From Chamaecrista fasciculata (taxonomy: Eukaryota; Streptophyta; Magnoliopsida; Fabales; Fabaceae): a DNA stretch of 64,000 nucleotides. Position numbers and translations under genes: made by a program. The notes beneath the pieces were generated by a model. It was not told the origin of the DNA. It saw only the letters and a program-made list of their open reading frames with translations, and ran no database searches. Shown piece after piece: positions 1 through 13,336 of the stretch. The stretch is from positions 159,600-223,599 of the forward strand of contig QANZ01052941.1 in NCBI GenBank assembly GCA_003254925.1, given 5' to 3'. How positions within the stretch are numbered: position 1 is the first letter of the stretch; each line of letters starts with the position of its first letter.

Positions 1-406
1 AAAATAAATTACAATTTACTATGTGGTTTGGCTCAATCCAAGACAGCTATTGACGACTATAAGTTACTTTCTGGAACAGCATTAAATCGATCTTGAATGC
101 AATTAGTGAACAAGAAAATGTTTCCAACCACTGCTTAACACCTAGTCTCTACTCATTCATAAAAATTGTTGCATAAAATGAGCATGAGTAAAATGATAAG
201 GCAGAAATTGTAATGGTATTTGAACCAAAGAAAGCCTAGATGCAATGCAACTTTCCACCTGCCCATTTCCACTTCAACCAAGCATAACCTAAGTCTATTT
301 ATGGTAGAAGTTCCCATGTCATGCCAATAAACCAGCCAAGTTCAGTTTAATGTGAGAGGATATCACTAAATTCAAAGACATAGAGGAATGAACAGGTTAA
401 TTGTAC

Positions 407-2896
407 CTCTTCACCCTTCTTGATAAACCCTGTTCTCCTGATATTTAACCGCACAGAAGCATAGAATTTCAGTGCATTACCACCACAAGTAACTTCGGTA
501 GGCCCACCAAATCCCCCAAAAGTAGAAAGCTTTGACCTAATCTGGATGGAAAAACAGACATACAAGAATTTCCATTATAAAAAGATAAGATAAACACACC
601 ACTTGTAGAAGATAATATCACCACGAGTAGAAGAAATGAAGAACAAGGAGGATTTGACTAGCTTTATATAAAACCAAAGGATCTTTTAGAATGTAACATG
701 CTTGTCAAATTTTGCAAGTATGTAGCTTTACATTCAATTGAAAAACTGAGAGAGAGAAAGAAAATGTAAATTTGCAATGTTTTCTTATGGATGAAAAATG
801 AATTAATTGTAAAAGAGAAAATACAAAGAAAATTACAAGAGAGGAAAAGAGATCATCCGAAGGCACAAGGAAATGTCCTAACGGAAAACCCAACTGTTGC
901 TAGACTGGGATAATGGCATGTCAACAAATTGAAGAGCAAAGTGCAGCAGTAAAACAGAACTGGAGAAGTTAACAAATGTCAGCAGAACAATCCAAGAAAA
1001 ATATAAATTACAATAATAGTACTCATCATTGTGAACTTGATAACTAAAATCACATTATCCAGCAGCACCACTAGCTGAGCACAAGCTCAACTAATTGCTG
1101 GAAATTGAAAACAACTAGGGTTTAATGCAGCTCAAGCAATTACAGACCAATGTGAATTAGTAAAGAGCAGGGCCAACCCAAACAAAGTTTGTGTATGAAT
1201 TAAATTGTCCAAAATAACTTAAAAACTACCTACAATTTGGTAAAAACAAAATTCCTCATTGTTCAATCAGCAACTGTAGCAGATACCTGGTTAATAAAAA
1301 TCAATATACATTGTGATAGAGACAATGCATGGCTCAATTTTCTAAGTGCCTGGCTCATCAACCTAGCCTGCATTGCCATATGAGCATCACCCATTTCCCC
1401 ATCAAGTTCACCTTTAGGAACAAGAGCAGCTACCTATTATTGGAAACAGTGCAGAAAGTTAGTAAACCTGACTTGTAAGAACATCAATCCAATGAAACAG
1501 GTCAGAGAATCTAAATCATGTGGAAGTAAAATCAGTAAAAGATATACAGAGAAATGATAACAAAGGAAACATTGAGAAGAGGAACATTTAAAATTCTACT
1601 CACAAATCACAATAGCAATCAAAAAGTTGAGGCTCCTTGCTTAGAATGACCAATAGAAAAAAGTATGAAAAAAAAAAACAAAAGAAGATGTGCTCCATTC
1701 TTACACTGTCAACAACAATTACATCAACTGAACCACTGCGGATTAAGGTATCTACAAGACTAAGTGCTTGTTCACCACAATCTGGTTGTGAGAGAAGCAA
1801 ATTCTTAGTATCTACGCCAATAGACTCTGCAAGTGTTTGATCAAGTGCATGCTCAGCATCAACAAATACACAATAGCCTGCATGAAACAAACAAATCAAT
1901 CTCAGTGCAAACCAAAAACATATCCTTAACAGAGATGTTCTGAGAAGCTTATCATAGTAATCAAAATTATTAATCTCCTCATCTATACTATTATGAATGA
2001 GAATGTTTTCCTCAAAGACTAAGATAACCACAAAGGAACTAATCATGCATATATTATATTATAAAATGCAACTGACAACAACAGTATACCTATCCTTTCT
2101 CTATTGAAGGAATAAGAGAAAAAAGGAAAGCAAAACATAACCCCTTTTTACCAAATTAAATTAAAAAAAAAAAAAAAATCCTGCCTGAAATCATTGGCGT
2201 ATTGCTGAAGCAGGAATAGATAGTTGAAACCATATAAGGTTTATGCCAACAGTTTGCTACTTTTGAATAATATTATCATGAGATAACTTTTAAATTTATT
2301 TAGACCTATTTGAAAAATTACTATAAGAAAATTTACATCCATCTATAGCAATAAGAAAGGTACAAAGAAAGTCAAAGGGGAGAAAAAGACTAAAGAAACT
2401 GTCACTACCATAACGATCGATAGTACTAGTACAATGTGAATATCTGCAGTAGTCAAAAGACTAAGACAGCCAGAAGAAAATAAACAAAATAATGACTGAA
2501 GAAGTAGCAGAGAAAGATAACCTCCTTGCTTTTGTGCTTCTGCAATCACATGCAAAGCAAGAGTCGTTTTTCCTGAAGCTTCTGGACCATATATCTCTAC
2601 AACACGTCCCTACATTCATTCATCAGTTATATTTAACAATCAATTTATACCAATTGCAAATTAAACATATGGTTGATTCACACCTCTTCTGTTCTGTTCA
2701 CATATATGTATCATATAACCCAAATTATTCTTGTGTAAACTAAAATGTGTGCAATGTGTCATTAACCAAAAATATGATTGTTAAAAGTAAACTGTAAACT
2801 CTAAAGTATCAAAGCAATCATAAAGATTCACCAGACATTGTACCCCTAAAATGCAGAATGAGAAGGCAATTATTTCAACAGGTTAGAATTTTTATA

Positions 2897-2938
<42 letters not shown>

Positions 2939-4098
2939 CAGTGATTGAGTAACTGTCATATACTAGCAGAAAAGAAATAGGCCACAGCAGTGAGGACAGA
3001 AAACCAATCAAAGAAACTTTTTGTTATTGACAACTAATTAGACTTTTAACATATCGAATTCTATTCATATACCATTGAAGAGAAAGAAACTTCTTTATGT
3101 AAATATCAAATTATACCTTCGGTAGTCCACCAACTCCTAGAGCTATATCCAGAGCAAACGAACCAGTTGACACCACAGGGACGTGTCTTGGTGTGACTGA
3201 GCGACCAAGCCACATAATAGATCCCTTTCCAAAGGAAGAAGTGATTTGGTCCATAGCTTGTTGAAGGGCCAACTCTTTCTTAGACATGTTCTCATCACTT
3301 GACTCACTTCCATTGGATTTAGATCCCCTTTTACCTTCAGATGGATAAAAATTTCAGAGTTAGTAAAGACTAAAATCAAAAGGATAAAAGTGATCATTGT
3401 CGCTGGGTGAAAAAGAAGACTCTTACATTAGTATTTATGCTTAATATGATTCAGGTACACAAAATTCACGTGTCAAACAGCTGTAGTTTTCTTATTGACA
3501 GAAAAAGCAATTAAAAATACACACAAACCTCTGGAAGAAAAGCTGAAAATTTGAGACGCTCCCAATATTCCTTGTTTAATGCCCTGAAAATAAAAGCAAC
3601 ATGTAAGTATATAAAAGTCTCGTGAATCAATCTCAGGGAAACATGGAAAAACAAGCAAAAGGAGGGAGAACCAGTTCTGTATGATGTACGAAACATTCAA
3701 TCACCATGATGTTGTTCAATAACTTTCCCAAGAGAGGCTAATCAGTAAATGCTTATGTTTGATCACGTCATTCTGATTTTTAATACACGGATAGATTGAA
3801 CATAAACAAAAATTATTAGAAACAAGGGGCTTAAACATGCCCGATACAGTTGCATTATCGAGTGAGAATGTACGGTAAGAAGAAATGAGGGATTAAAGGA
3901 AGGTAGGGAAACAGACGAAGTAGTAAAATAGCTTAGGAAACAAATATGTGCACACACACAAAAAGGGGTTACCATACTTAAACGCAATATCTTAGTAGTG
4001 ACTATTGAAACAAAGAAAGCATGTACCAGCGTAGCAACAACCGAAGGGTCGAATAGAGAGCGTTTGAGGAGGGGAGTGTTCCGAAGCAGCCTCGCCAT
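407..4098 (-). CDS. RecA homolog, mitochondrial type (RECA3/RECA2-like), 3' end outside window
   Basis: Organellar RecA recombinase, a RecA-fold ATPase that binds single-stranded DNA and drives strand exchange and recombination surveillance in organelle genomes. Seven exons splice in phase: 4027-4098, 3529-3583, 3117-3334, 2522-2609, 1705-1877, 1287-1433 and 407-541 (888 nt, 296 codons). The remaining 3' exons would lie before base 1. The N-terminus [16 protein letters not shown] is rich in Arg and Leu, like a mitochondrial presequence. The Walker A motif GPEASGKTT is in the fourth exon. [10 protein letters not shown] and the Walker B strand VDVIVVDSV are in the fifth. The L1-type segment [20 protein letters not shown] is in the sixth. 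[13 protein letters not shown] is in the last visible exon. The start at 4098 is the first ATG and gives the presequence. RecA identity is firm; the choice between RECA2 and RECA3 is inferred from the short presequence and is uncertain. Confidence 0.93.
2905..2935. repeat. AT-dinucleotide microsatellite in a RecA intron
   Basis: An A run passes into an uninterrupted AT repeat inside the intron between the RecA exons at 2522-2609 and 3117-3334. Many similar AT tracts occur in introns and spacers of this window, for example near 15570, 17640, 18650 and 50490. Confidence 0.9.
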
Positions 4099-5193
4099 AG
4101 AAGCAGCCTCACTTCCCGCCTTTTACAGCCCAAGGAATCAAAAATGGCTGAAGAAAACTCAAACGGTTTATATTATTATTCAATATAAATGCATGAACGA
4201 TGTTGAAAGCGCGCAATAAGTTAATGGGTTTTAGGGTTTTGGGGCGTTTGATTTCCCTCCAGAAGTAGTCATGTACAGTAGAGGTAGTGGAGAACGACGA
4301 GCTAGTGAGTGGAATGGAATGTCGTGTGTGTCTGGATACCAAATATTGGGCCTCATTTCATTTTTCTTTTCAAATATACTCGGAATCTTTATTGTAATTT
4401 TCTTCCATCCAAATTTGCACATTGCTAAATCCACTGGTGCAAAAATTTCTCTCCATCTTACCCCTCTCCTATTCCTATCTATCCTTCAAATTGTGCCACA
4501 TCACCAATCTCAATCTTTCTCAACGCACCCTTTCAATCTACTCATGGAATTTTGGCGCCCATGAGCCATAATTTTGATGCTCAATTTAGGAACTTTAGGA
4601 ACTCAATTTGTGGTTATTATATCTACTTTTTTTATTTTAAGATTTGTGCAACAAAAATAAGATAATTTTTTCTGCTCAATTATCTTATAACTCTTTCACA
4701 TCATAATTTATTTGTTTAAAGGAAAATTGATTAATTCTAAAAAAAATTGCATTAAATTATTTGACCAAAAAGTCAAAATTGAACATATGAGCAAAATTTG
4801 ATGCTTGCTTGCACCTAGCACCCAGGGGAGTCCTTTTAAAGGAAATTTATAAAATTAAGAAAAATTGCATTAAATTATTTGACCAAAAAGTCAAAATGAT
4901 AAAATGTTGTCATGTTAAAAAAACCACTAAATTTTTTAAATTTGCAAATAGTTTGTTCAACTCTTGAAAGATAATAACATGTGGGTCAATAAGTCATTCT
5001 CTTTTATTTTTGTCACTGCAAAGTTTAAACCCCCATCGAAGAAGACTTTTTATTACAATAATCAGAAGACACAGCTAAACTCATGAACCAAACACTTCCA
5101 TTTGTAGCTCCAATTCAAAATATCAAAACACTACAAAAGACATACTCCTACGACAAAACTAATACTATAAGTTTCTACAGTTGTAGGCAAGCC
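4099..5193. other. Spacer between the RecA and SurE genes with a short direct duplication
   Basis: No supportable gene. It holds the RecA 5' flank and the 3' flank of the SurE-like gene. A segment near 4720-4785 recurs near 4837-4897: each copy has 'tttaaagga', then 'gcattaaattatttgacc' followed by 'aaaaagtcaa'. The shared TTGACC(N)GTCAA core is an inverted pair of W-box-like cores, present twice. Any regulatory role is speculation. Confidence 0.6.
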
Positions 5194-7587
5194 TCATTGA
5201 TCCCCGGTAAGTGCTACAGCTAACCACTTGGCTACTGTTGACTGAATCTCACTTTGAGAACTTTGAGAATTTGGGTGTAAAGATAAAGGAACGATTGTAA
5301 CCTGTCACGCCAAAATAATTATAATTAAACTTTATATATATATATATCTGATGACTGATGTTTCTCGAGAGATAATTAATTAAGAAAGACAAAACATGTA
5401 CTCACGAATCCATCTTCAAGTGCACTGTAGTCCACATCCTCCTCCTCTGATTGCTGCTCTTTCTCCATCATCTGCAAGTGTAAATTGAGAAATATAATGA
5501 GAAACATGTTCACTTTTCAGGATGAGAACGAAATTAATGAGATAATAATGGTATACCTCCATTCTGAAGTATTTCTTTACTTTCTGTGGAGAGTTGTGTA
5601 GTTTTCCTGCAACACCAACAGATTCAATTTCTACAATGTTCTTGCGTTGTGAGTTCATGCGACGTGCTGCCGCCTAAAGAGTTTCATATGAGAAAGTAAG
5701 TCCATATGATAAGGAAAAACAAAAACTGTGAGTAAATGAACCCAACAGCTTCATATTATCTCATATATAAATGAGATTAATTAGATAGGCAAAATTTAAC
5801 TTACAGCAGCAGATGCATCTCGTCCTAATTGTGCTAGCATTACCCCAAGACTTTGCTGGTTAGACATGTAATTTCCTACAACAGACGAAGGACGCCTGTT
5901 GGTGTTTGGTGACACTGCTTCCCAATTTAAACAACACCTCCATCGACTCTGCCTTGTCATTTTCACACCCTATCACATCACAATTATGCATGTGTAAAGT
6001 CTCACATTGGGTAATTTTGTAAAAGAAAGTAGGACTTCAAATAATATGAAGTTATATAAAAGGCAAACCTTGTTCCTCAATGGACAATTAGGAATGCCTA
6101 TGTTGAGGAAGCAGTTTTTGGGGAAAACCCCTTTCTTGATGTCTCTAATGGCTGCATGAATGAGGGGTAAACATACAGTAACTGCGTCCTTTAGATCACT
6201 CTCACAGCTCACATTCTTTTTCCTGTTTCACATTTTCACATAATTCTGCCCTGGTGGCCCATTTGAGGAAAAAAAAAAGGAAGAAAATAGATATGTACTG
6301 TAACTAGCATATTAATATTGTACAATGATGATCACCAGTTCAAAGATATACAAAGCGATGGAACACCATGAATTAGGGCCTCTCTAGCTGCCGCAACAGC
6401 TCCCGAGTGCAAACTGATTCAATCAAATATTCAAACCTTGAGAAATCAAAATGGGGAGAAGTTTTGAATGAATGAATAGTAATAAATAAATTAATAAATG
6501 ATTTGGTCCTAAAAGATTATTGATTTATCAATTTAGTCTATGAAAGATAAGGTTATAAGATTTTGCCCATTACAATCAATTTAGTTTTTTTTATTAAAGA
6601 CACTAACTAAAATTTAATAACCAATCTATATGTGATTTTAATTTTGTTGATATTATACTTAACAATTAATGTTAAAGAATTATATTAGCATTAAAATTTG
6701 AATTAATATCTTTACAAAAATAATTAAATTAATTTTAATTACATCATTCAAGACCAAATCTTATAATTTCATCTTTCAAAGACTAAATTGAAAAATCTAT
6801 AATCTTTCAGAGACCAAATCATGAATTTAATCTAAAAAAACTCTGTAAAAGAAGAACAAAAAACCTACATGTCATACCCACAAGCTGCTCCTCTGTTTAT
6901 TCCACTAATTACCTGGTTAAAAGTTAAAACTCTCACATGGTCATATAGGTTGATGCTAATGGTTGCCTTCAAGTATTATAATGGAAGCAAATACATACCA
7001 AAAGAGGCTTTGTCGAAGAAAACAATGCCCCAGATAAGGCCAAGGAGACACAATCTGCTGGAGTTCCTGGTAGAACATGAAAGATTCATATATATACACA
7101 TATGTTATCCTAGGTTGCATTTTGAATAAGAAAATGAGGAAGTACCAGTGACTTCATAAGCAGTAGCACCAGCAATGTCAACAGAATATGCAGCAAGCGT
7201 GTCCTTAGGAGTAATCGAATGACCAGATGCTGATTTATCCCTGCATTAGTGAAATATGTTTGTATGAAGACTAAAGAAGAGAAAAAAGTAAAAAGAAAAT
7301 ACTTTTAAGTTTTTTATGTGTGTTTGTGAAAGCAAGTGAAGAAAGAGAAGGTACGATTGGGGCAGGCAGACATGGAGGTCGAGAAGGGAATCTCGAAGGA
7401 GAGCTTCGACGAGGAATGTGAGACCAAGAGATTCTGTTCCTTGGGCATTTGTGAGCAGAATCAGTGGCTTTGTGGGAGATTCCTCTGTTTTGTTGGGTTG
7501 AGAATCTTTCTGAATGATTAAGGATTGTTGAAGATTTGAGATCAAATCTGGGTTATTCATGAAGCTGTTCTTCACGGACGTGGCCAT
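5194..7587 (-). CDS. SurE-like protein (survival protein/acid phosphatase family), complete
   Basis: Plant SurE-family protein. Bacterial relatives are metal-dependent nucleoside monophosphatases. Ten exons splice in phase: 7355-7587, 7146-7240, 6999-7066, 6869-6912, 6336-6413, 6069-6222, 5805-5969, 5557-5673, 5406-5471 and 5194-5301 (1128 nt, 375 aa). Family blocks appear in order: KSASGHSITPKDTLAAYSVD, EVTGTPADCVSLALSGALF, VISGINRGAACGYDILHSGA, AREALIHGVPSL, LNWKKN, ESDLKDAV and AAIRDIKKGVFPK. The tail from about residue 250 contains LAQLGRDASAAAARR and KVKKYFRME, which belong to the plant group. The start at 7587 (MATSVKNS) is preferred; an in-frame ATG 12 nt upstream is possible. Oddity: the catalytic loop, normally TNDDG, reads TNAQG, so both metal-binding aspartates are missing. 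Structure is near certain; enzymatic activity is doubtful. Confidence 0.93.
6499..6821. repeat. Foldback element in a SurE intron
   Basis: The left end 'tgatttggtc' and the right end 'gaccaaatca' are inverted. Inner modules 'ttagtctatgaaagat' and 'atctttcaaagactaaa' pair in the same way. The element lies wholly within the intron between exons 6869-6912 and 6336-6413. Transposition type is unknown. Confidence 0.65.
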
Positions 7588-10360
7588 CAATCCAGACAAT
7601 ATCTAGCTACCCGTGTGGGGATTTTGATTGTTTAGTATGTGTGAATCAACATACTCCATCACATTTTTAAGGACGACTTGGATTTATATTGCGTACCAAC
7701 CCAGTACTTGCCTCATTTCAATTCTTTCAAGTATTTACTATGTTGATTTAATTAAAAAAGGACAAGGTCAAAACCTCAAATTGGTCCCCACATTATAGGG
7801 TGGATTTCAAATTTGTCTTATATGTTCTCATGATTTCTCAAATTGGTCCCAGAAATACTGAACGTGGTCATATCTCTCTTGTTTTATGTTCAAATGTAAC
7901 AAATCTAGAGCTATGAATTGTTTTACAAGTATTTTCTCTATTTAGTTAGAGTCGTCAACAAACAAAATCGTATCAAGTCTCAAAAGTGGATAACTTGTTT
8001 CATTGTCAAACGAGCAAAATTGATCATATCACTGTCGTTTTCAAGTTTAAATGTGACGAATTCAAAACTATATACTAAGTCTTGAATAATTCTTTCCCTA
8101 GCCAATTGAAATCGTCAACAAATAAAATTAAATCGCATCTCGACAGTAAGTTTGGGACCAATTTAAAAAATCATAAAAATATGTATAACCAATATGAAAA
8201 AATAAATAAAACATGTAGGACCAAGTTGAATCTATCTCATACATTTAGGACTAATTTGAAATTTTGATCAAATGATAAATATCTCACAATAGATGCGTGA
8301 GAACATTTAAATACCAAATAATTTGTTTTTTTACAAAAAAAAAAAAAGAATAAAGACATATGGGACTCACCACTTAATTCACGGACATCAATTATTTATT
8401 GAGCTTACAGATTTAGAAATTTAGTACTAAGGGATCCTAATTGGTACAAAACAAACATTAATCCCTTCCTCTTTTATTTTAGGTCAAAAACTCGTTTTAA
8501 TTCTTAGATTATAAGAAAATTTATCTTTAGTTGTAAAAAATATTTGGTCTCTCTATCCTCTTCATAGAAAAAATATAACATGCATGATAGTGTTTAATAT
8601 GGTCGCAGATCAGACTTCAGAGGCGCATGCAGCTTAGGATGGATGGAGCATGGATATATATTAGTATAGATATTATATATATATAGGGTATATATAGTCG
8701 TAGTTACATTGAATCCAAATAATAATTTTAAGTCATTACACTACGCAATTGTATTATTGCCTTGCATCTCATTTTCTTTTCTTGAAATGAATCATGAATG
8801 ACTTCAATGGTTGGCCATCCCTATATGAATTAGGAAAGCAATTTGTGAAACTGTGAATTTCCACTTGTTGCTTTTTATTTTGCGTAAACATGGAGTAACA
8901 ATTATTACTGCCAAATCGCGGGATCTTCAAGAGCTGTAGCAACAAACACTACCACCTATTGATGGTGATTTATTCATAAATAAATTAATAATTTAATTCT
9001 TAATAAATTATTTAGTTACTTATTTAATTATTAAAAAAATTAAATAAATATTTTAATTTAAAAAAAAAAACAAGTTATATTTATTAATTATTTTTATGAA
9101 TTAAGGAAATATATTTCTTAATTTTTCTTGAATTAATAAATATACTATTTGGTTCTTTTAAAAATTAAATTGTCTATTTTCATTTTTAAAAATCAAATTA
9201 TTAAATTACTGATTTAATATCCAATCAATGAATTTATTTTAACGGTGAAAAAATAACATATCGTGCACTATTAAATTTTGTATTGATGTGCCAATTAGTA
9301 GTTAATTGAAATAATTTTTGAATCACTATAAATAAAACACTAATTTAAACAATATGACTATTGTCAAAAATATTCTTGTTGGTAAAATTTTTTTATTATG
9401 AATTTTTTTACTAAAAAAATATTAGTTTTTATCTGGTCAGTAAAATAAACAAATAAAAAATATCTTATAATCATTTTAAAAAAAACTTATTTTCTTGTAC
9501 CTGCCTGCAGGTTTTCATTAACACCACTTGTCAGTGACCATTTTGGGCTGGCCGACTACATTGCTGCCTATAATACAATTAAACAAAACTAATTACACTC
9601 GAGTTAAATTAGCTTATCGTTTAAAACTGAAAAACCAATTACATTACGGGGTACGTTGTTTAAGTAAAAAAAAAACATCTTTTGCGATTAATTCCAGCCA
9701 CTAAATAGCAACGAAAATCGTTTCTGCAGACCCTCTTTGAACTACCCAAAAAAAAAAATCGTTTCTGCAGAATTCAAAGTATCGGCTGCAAAAAGTGAAT
9801 ATCATCAATATATAAAATACATTTTCCCTTCACATGAATCGATTCGCCGACACAAAACGTCCGGGGAATTAGATAATAGCTAGATACTAGCCTTTAATCT
9901 GAAACGTACAGATTGACACTTCAGTACAAAAACACGTTACATTGTTCTAAAGATCCAAGACAAATTACTCTGCGATCTAATCAGATCTTCTCATCTTCAT
10001 CGGATATGGAATCAAATAATAATCCTCCATTCCTTACGTTGTTTGGCTTAATTGTTTCTAATGCATGCCTGTTAGTTTCTACTTTCTAGGTACTGAAATT
10101 CTTCTATATTTATAAAATGCCTATTTAAACTCTTTTAAAAGCTAATATAATTCTACAATGTCTATACAGGATAAATTGAATATCCAGATCAGATATGGGG
10201 TTGGGTTCAGTTGATAGATATTCATGGAGGGAGCAGCTTGAAAAATAAAATAAGAGAGTATGTGCATTTAGGATGACTCGTTCGTTTGGAGAATATTCAA
10301 TTTTGAGTAAACACCGACAATACCTTACTCCTTACACGTCATTCATATCTACTAATTCAA
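7588..10360. other. Intergenic region without a recognisable gene
   Basis: AT-rich DNA upstream of the SurE-like gene. The only structured part I can support is an imperfect inverted repeat at 7768-8269. Long A/T runs fill 8960-9480. A 27-codon ORF at 10006 has no supporting splice site or homology and is not called. Confidence 0.6.
7768..8269. repeat. Degenerate foldback element with 'gtccc' modules
   Basis: The left end 'gtcaaaacctcaaattggtc' mirrors the right end 'gactaatttgaaattttgat' with mismatches. Internal copies of 'caaattggtccca' and inner stretches around 'gtcgtcaacaaacaaaat' repeat. It belongs to the same architectural class as the better copies at 11740, 35411, 51370 and 56550, but is more diverged. 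Confidence 0.45.
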
Positions 10361-10380
10361 CCAAACTAAATCTATCTATC

Positions 10381-10400
10381 TATCTATACTATTTAATAAA
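10381..10400 (+). other. Possible Helitron 5' terminus
   Basis: 'tctatactatttaataaaac' follows a short TCTA repeat. It begins with TC and resembles many plant Helitron 5' ends. No matching 3' terminus was found downstream: the terminus at 13516 belongs to a separate 180-bp element. It may be a truncated copy. Confidence 0.3.
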
Positions 10401-10496
10401 ACAATGTTATTAGACAAGTTGATGATTCTGTAGACAAGTTGTTTGGGAAGACAAAAAGTCTGTCAGGTATGTAAGTTAAAACAACTTTTTTTTTGG

Positions 10497-10650
10497 GCTG
10501 TTTTGCAATTTTCTGGACTATTTTGGACTGAATTAAAACTTTTCTGGACTGTTTTGCAATTTTTTGACTGTTTTAGACTGTGTCTGCAATTTTCTGGACT
10601 GTTCTGCAATTTTCTGAGTTATTTTGGACTGAACTGCAATGTTTTGAGAC
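10497..10650. repeat. Degenerate minisatellite ('gcaattttctggactgttt')
   Basis: About five irregular copies of a 20-34 bp unit built on 'gcaattttctggactgtttt' follow one another. Short ORFs on both strands here are by-products of the repeat. Confidence 0.7.
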
Positions 10651-11739
10651 TTGGATTTCTTAATGTTTAAATGAGCTTTCTTTGGAAATGAGGTAGTCGA
10701 TTGAGGTGGATTTCTTTGCAATTTTCTTAGTCATATCAAATAGCATATATCTACTCAAAAAAATAAAATGAAATTTGCCACTCATTTTAAATGCCACTAA
10801 TTTTTATTCAATTATACAGATCCAAAAGCAAAATATTGGTTTAGCTACTGTTATTTGGGATATATAATGTTTTGTTAATCTTAGTCTTTAAGATGCTTAA
10901 GAATGATAACCAATGGTTAATACTGCATAAAATGTCACCAAGAGTCCTATAGCATATGTGCTGCGGAAGTAAATTATTTCATCTTAAATAATAACGATTG
11001 ATTGATTTAAATCTGAATAAAAATAGATATTTAATTACAGAGCTTAATAGATATTTCCGGCTCAAATACATGTTATATATCTTTGTGGTACTGATGCATG
11101 TTTTTATGGGTTATATCAGTGAACTTAATTTACATAGGAAATGGAGTTATTGTGTCTTCTATTTGGTAAAGAGAATTTTTTATAATCAAAATGGTGGAGA
11201 AGCCCTTATTTGTCGTGGCACTGAGGGGAATAGTCGAGGAAAGAAGGGATTTTGTATAATGTTGATGTTTTAATTAATTTTTCTTACTGATAAATTAAAA
11301 AAAAAAAGCCCATTGAAAAAATAATTTGATATGTACCATGCACTGTTGGCTTGAAATCTTTGACTACTTCAGGAACTTCTGTATGTGATATTTTTTGTTC
11401 ATTCCTCTTCCCATTAGTCTTTGTTTGTGAATCTAATTAATCTAATTAACAACTTTAAGTGGAATGAAAAATAGTTATGTGACAATATTTCACCTAGAGG
11501 ATTGTGATGATCTTAACCTTTTCATTCTCATATTCCATGGTAATTATTGGTTTTCAGTGCCATATATATATATTTAGGAGACAGAATCTTCCAAGTATTT
11601 TTTCACCTTTTGGTCCCAAACTCACTTTCGAGTTGATTAGATCTTATTTGTTGACGATCCTAATTAAACACAAAAAGAACTCGTCAAGAGTAACTTGTAG
11701 TTCTAAACTTGTTACATTTGAACTTGAAAAAAGAAGATT

Positions 11740-12130
11740 AAAGTGCACTTTTGGTCCCATAACTTTGGAAAAGGTTTCAATTTGGTCCCATGACTTTTTT
11801 TGTTGCAAATTTGGACCCATAACTTTGGCAAAGGTATCAATTTGGTCCCATAACTTTTTTTGTTGCAATTTTGGTCACATAACTTCTGAAAACGTCCCAC
11901 CGTTGGTCCCAAGCTATTGGTCATGTTTAAATCCACTTCACCCATATTTGTCATGTGATCATCTAACTCAGTATGCTAGATCATCTTTAATGGCAGATAA
12001 TGGATGAAAATCAGCTTGAGACCAACAATGAGACGTTTTTAAAAGTTATGAGACCAAAATTGTAACAAAAAAATTCATGGGACCAAATTGAGACCTTTGT
12101 CAAAGTTATGGGACCAAAGTTGCACTTTAG
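11740..12130. repeat. Foldback element with tandem 'ggtcccataactttgg' modules
   Basis: The left arm begins 'aaagtgcacttttggtccca' and the right arm ends with its inverse, 'gggaccaaagttgcacttta'. Each arm holds several modules of about 28-32 bp of the form 'tttggtcccataactttgg', with spacers such as 'tttgttgcaa'. The arms are separated by a centre of about 100 bp. It closely matches the element at 56550-56947 in module order. No ORF of its own. Confidence 0.85.
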
Positions 12131-12607
12131 CCAAAAAAGAAATATATGACTAACTTCATCATTTACTTGGTCGTAAAACGAGCCGTCTACTTTTTAGACT
12201 TGACTTGACCTTTTTTTATTGACAATCCTAACTGAATAGAGAAATATTTGTCAAAAGAAACTAGTAGTTTTGGATTTATTATATTCAAATTTTAAACGAG
12301 AGAGATATGATCATATTTAATAGTCTAGGACCAAAATAAACTACTATATATGGAGATATATAAGGCCAATTTAAACATTCTAAAAGATAAATGACAAAAA
12401 TAAATTTTGATAATAAAGATATAAGACCAATTTGAACATTTTATGTTGTATGTATGAAAAACGTCTCATTGTTGGTCCCAAGCTGATTTCATCATAATCA
12501 TCTTTTTTGATTTAGTTATAAGTTTTTAATTGATTTAGTTATGAGACAAACTTAAAACGTCTCATCTCATTGATAATAAAGATATAAGACCAATTTGAGA
12601 CCAAATT

Positions 12608-13010
12608 TGTTGGAAGCAATGGTGAGCTAATTTGTGTTTTGGATGATTTGGTAAAATAAGGTTGAAGAAGGTTAGTGAGGAGAGTAGAATATTTGAGAGG
12701 AAGAAGAGAATTTGGAAGAAAGCTTTTTTAAATGGAAGTGGATTTACTACTTGTGACTTGATACAATATGAGACTCATCCCCTATTTATAGGACTCAATG
12801 GAGAATTCTAGACTCTCTCATAACCACAACTTTCTACATAATTCTAAGTAGATAATTCTAGACTATGGAGAATTCTAGACAATAGAGAATTCTAGATTAG
12901 GGACTAATCTAGAATATGGACTAAGTTCAAGTGGACTTTAAACATAAACTTCTTGGGCCCAAATGTAAGCTATTAATTAATATTGGGCCAAATCATGTTT
13001 ATTTCTAACA
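12608..13010. mobile_element. Solo LTR with 5-bp target-site duplication
   Basis: A 403-bp block starts TGTTGGAA and ends TTCTAACA (inverted termini TG...CA). It is flanked on both sides by the 5-bp direct repeat AAATT (12603-12607 and 13011-13015). An LTR-type TATA region 'cctatttatagg' lies near 12782. There is no internal coding sequence or second LTR, as expected after LTR-LTR recombination. The family is not determined. Confidence 0.85.
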
Positions 13011-13336
13011 AAATTTTCATCAGAATCATCTTTTTTGATTTAGTTATATGTATATATGAAATTAAAACTGAGACTCCCAAGTGAAATATGGGAAAACTTT
13101 TCAATTCTCTTATTTGTTAAAATGATATAATTTTTCTACAATTTTCTGGTGTCAGATGAAGAGACAAACTTATTGATTTGGGAAGCCTGTTATAGTACTC
13201 AGCAGAACACTAATGCCCAAAACAGCACTGCTGCAACTGCAGTAAGACAGACACATCTTTCCCTTTTGAAGTAGAATAATATATATACATATCTAACTGT
13301 TAATTTGCCTTATATTGATTGCCCTATAGCTATATA

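Noticed and set aside
4271..4564. 97-codon plus-strand ORF upstream of the RecA gene
   Set aside because: Hydrophobic, compositionally random translation with no homolog or splice context.
10006..10089. Short ORF (MESNNNPPFLTLFG...) as first exon of the MED25-like locus
   Set aside because: No GT donor in the phase needed to join exon A, and no homology; 3 kb of repeats intervene.
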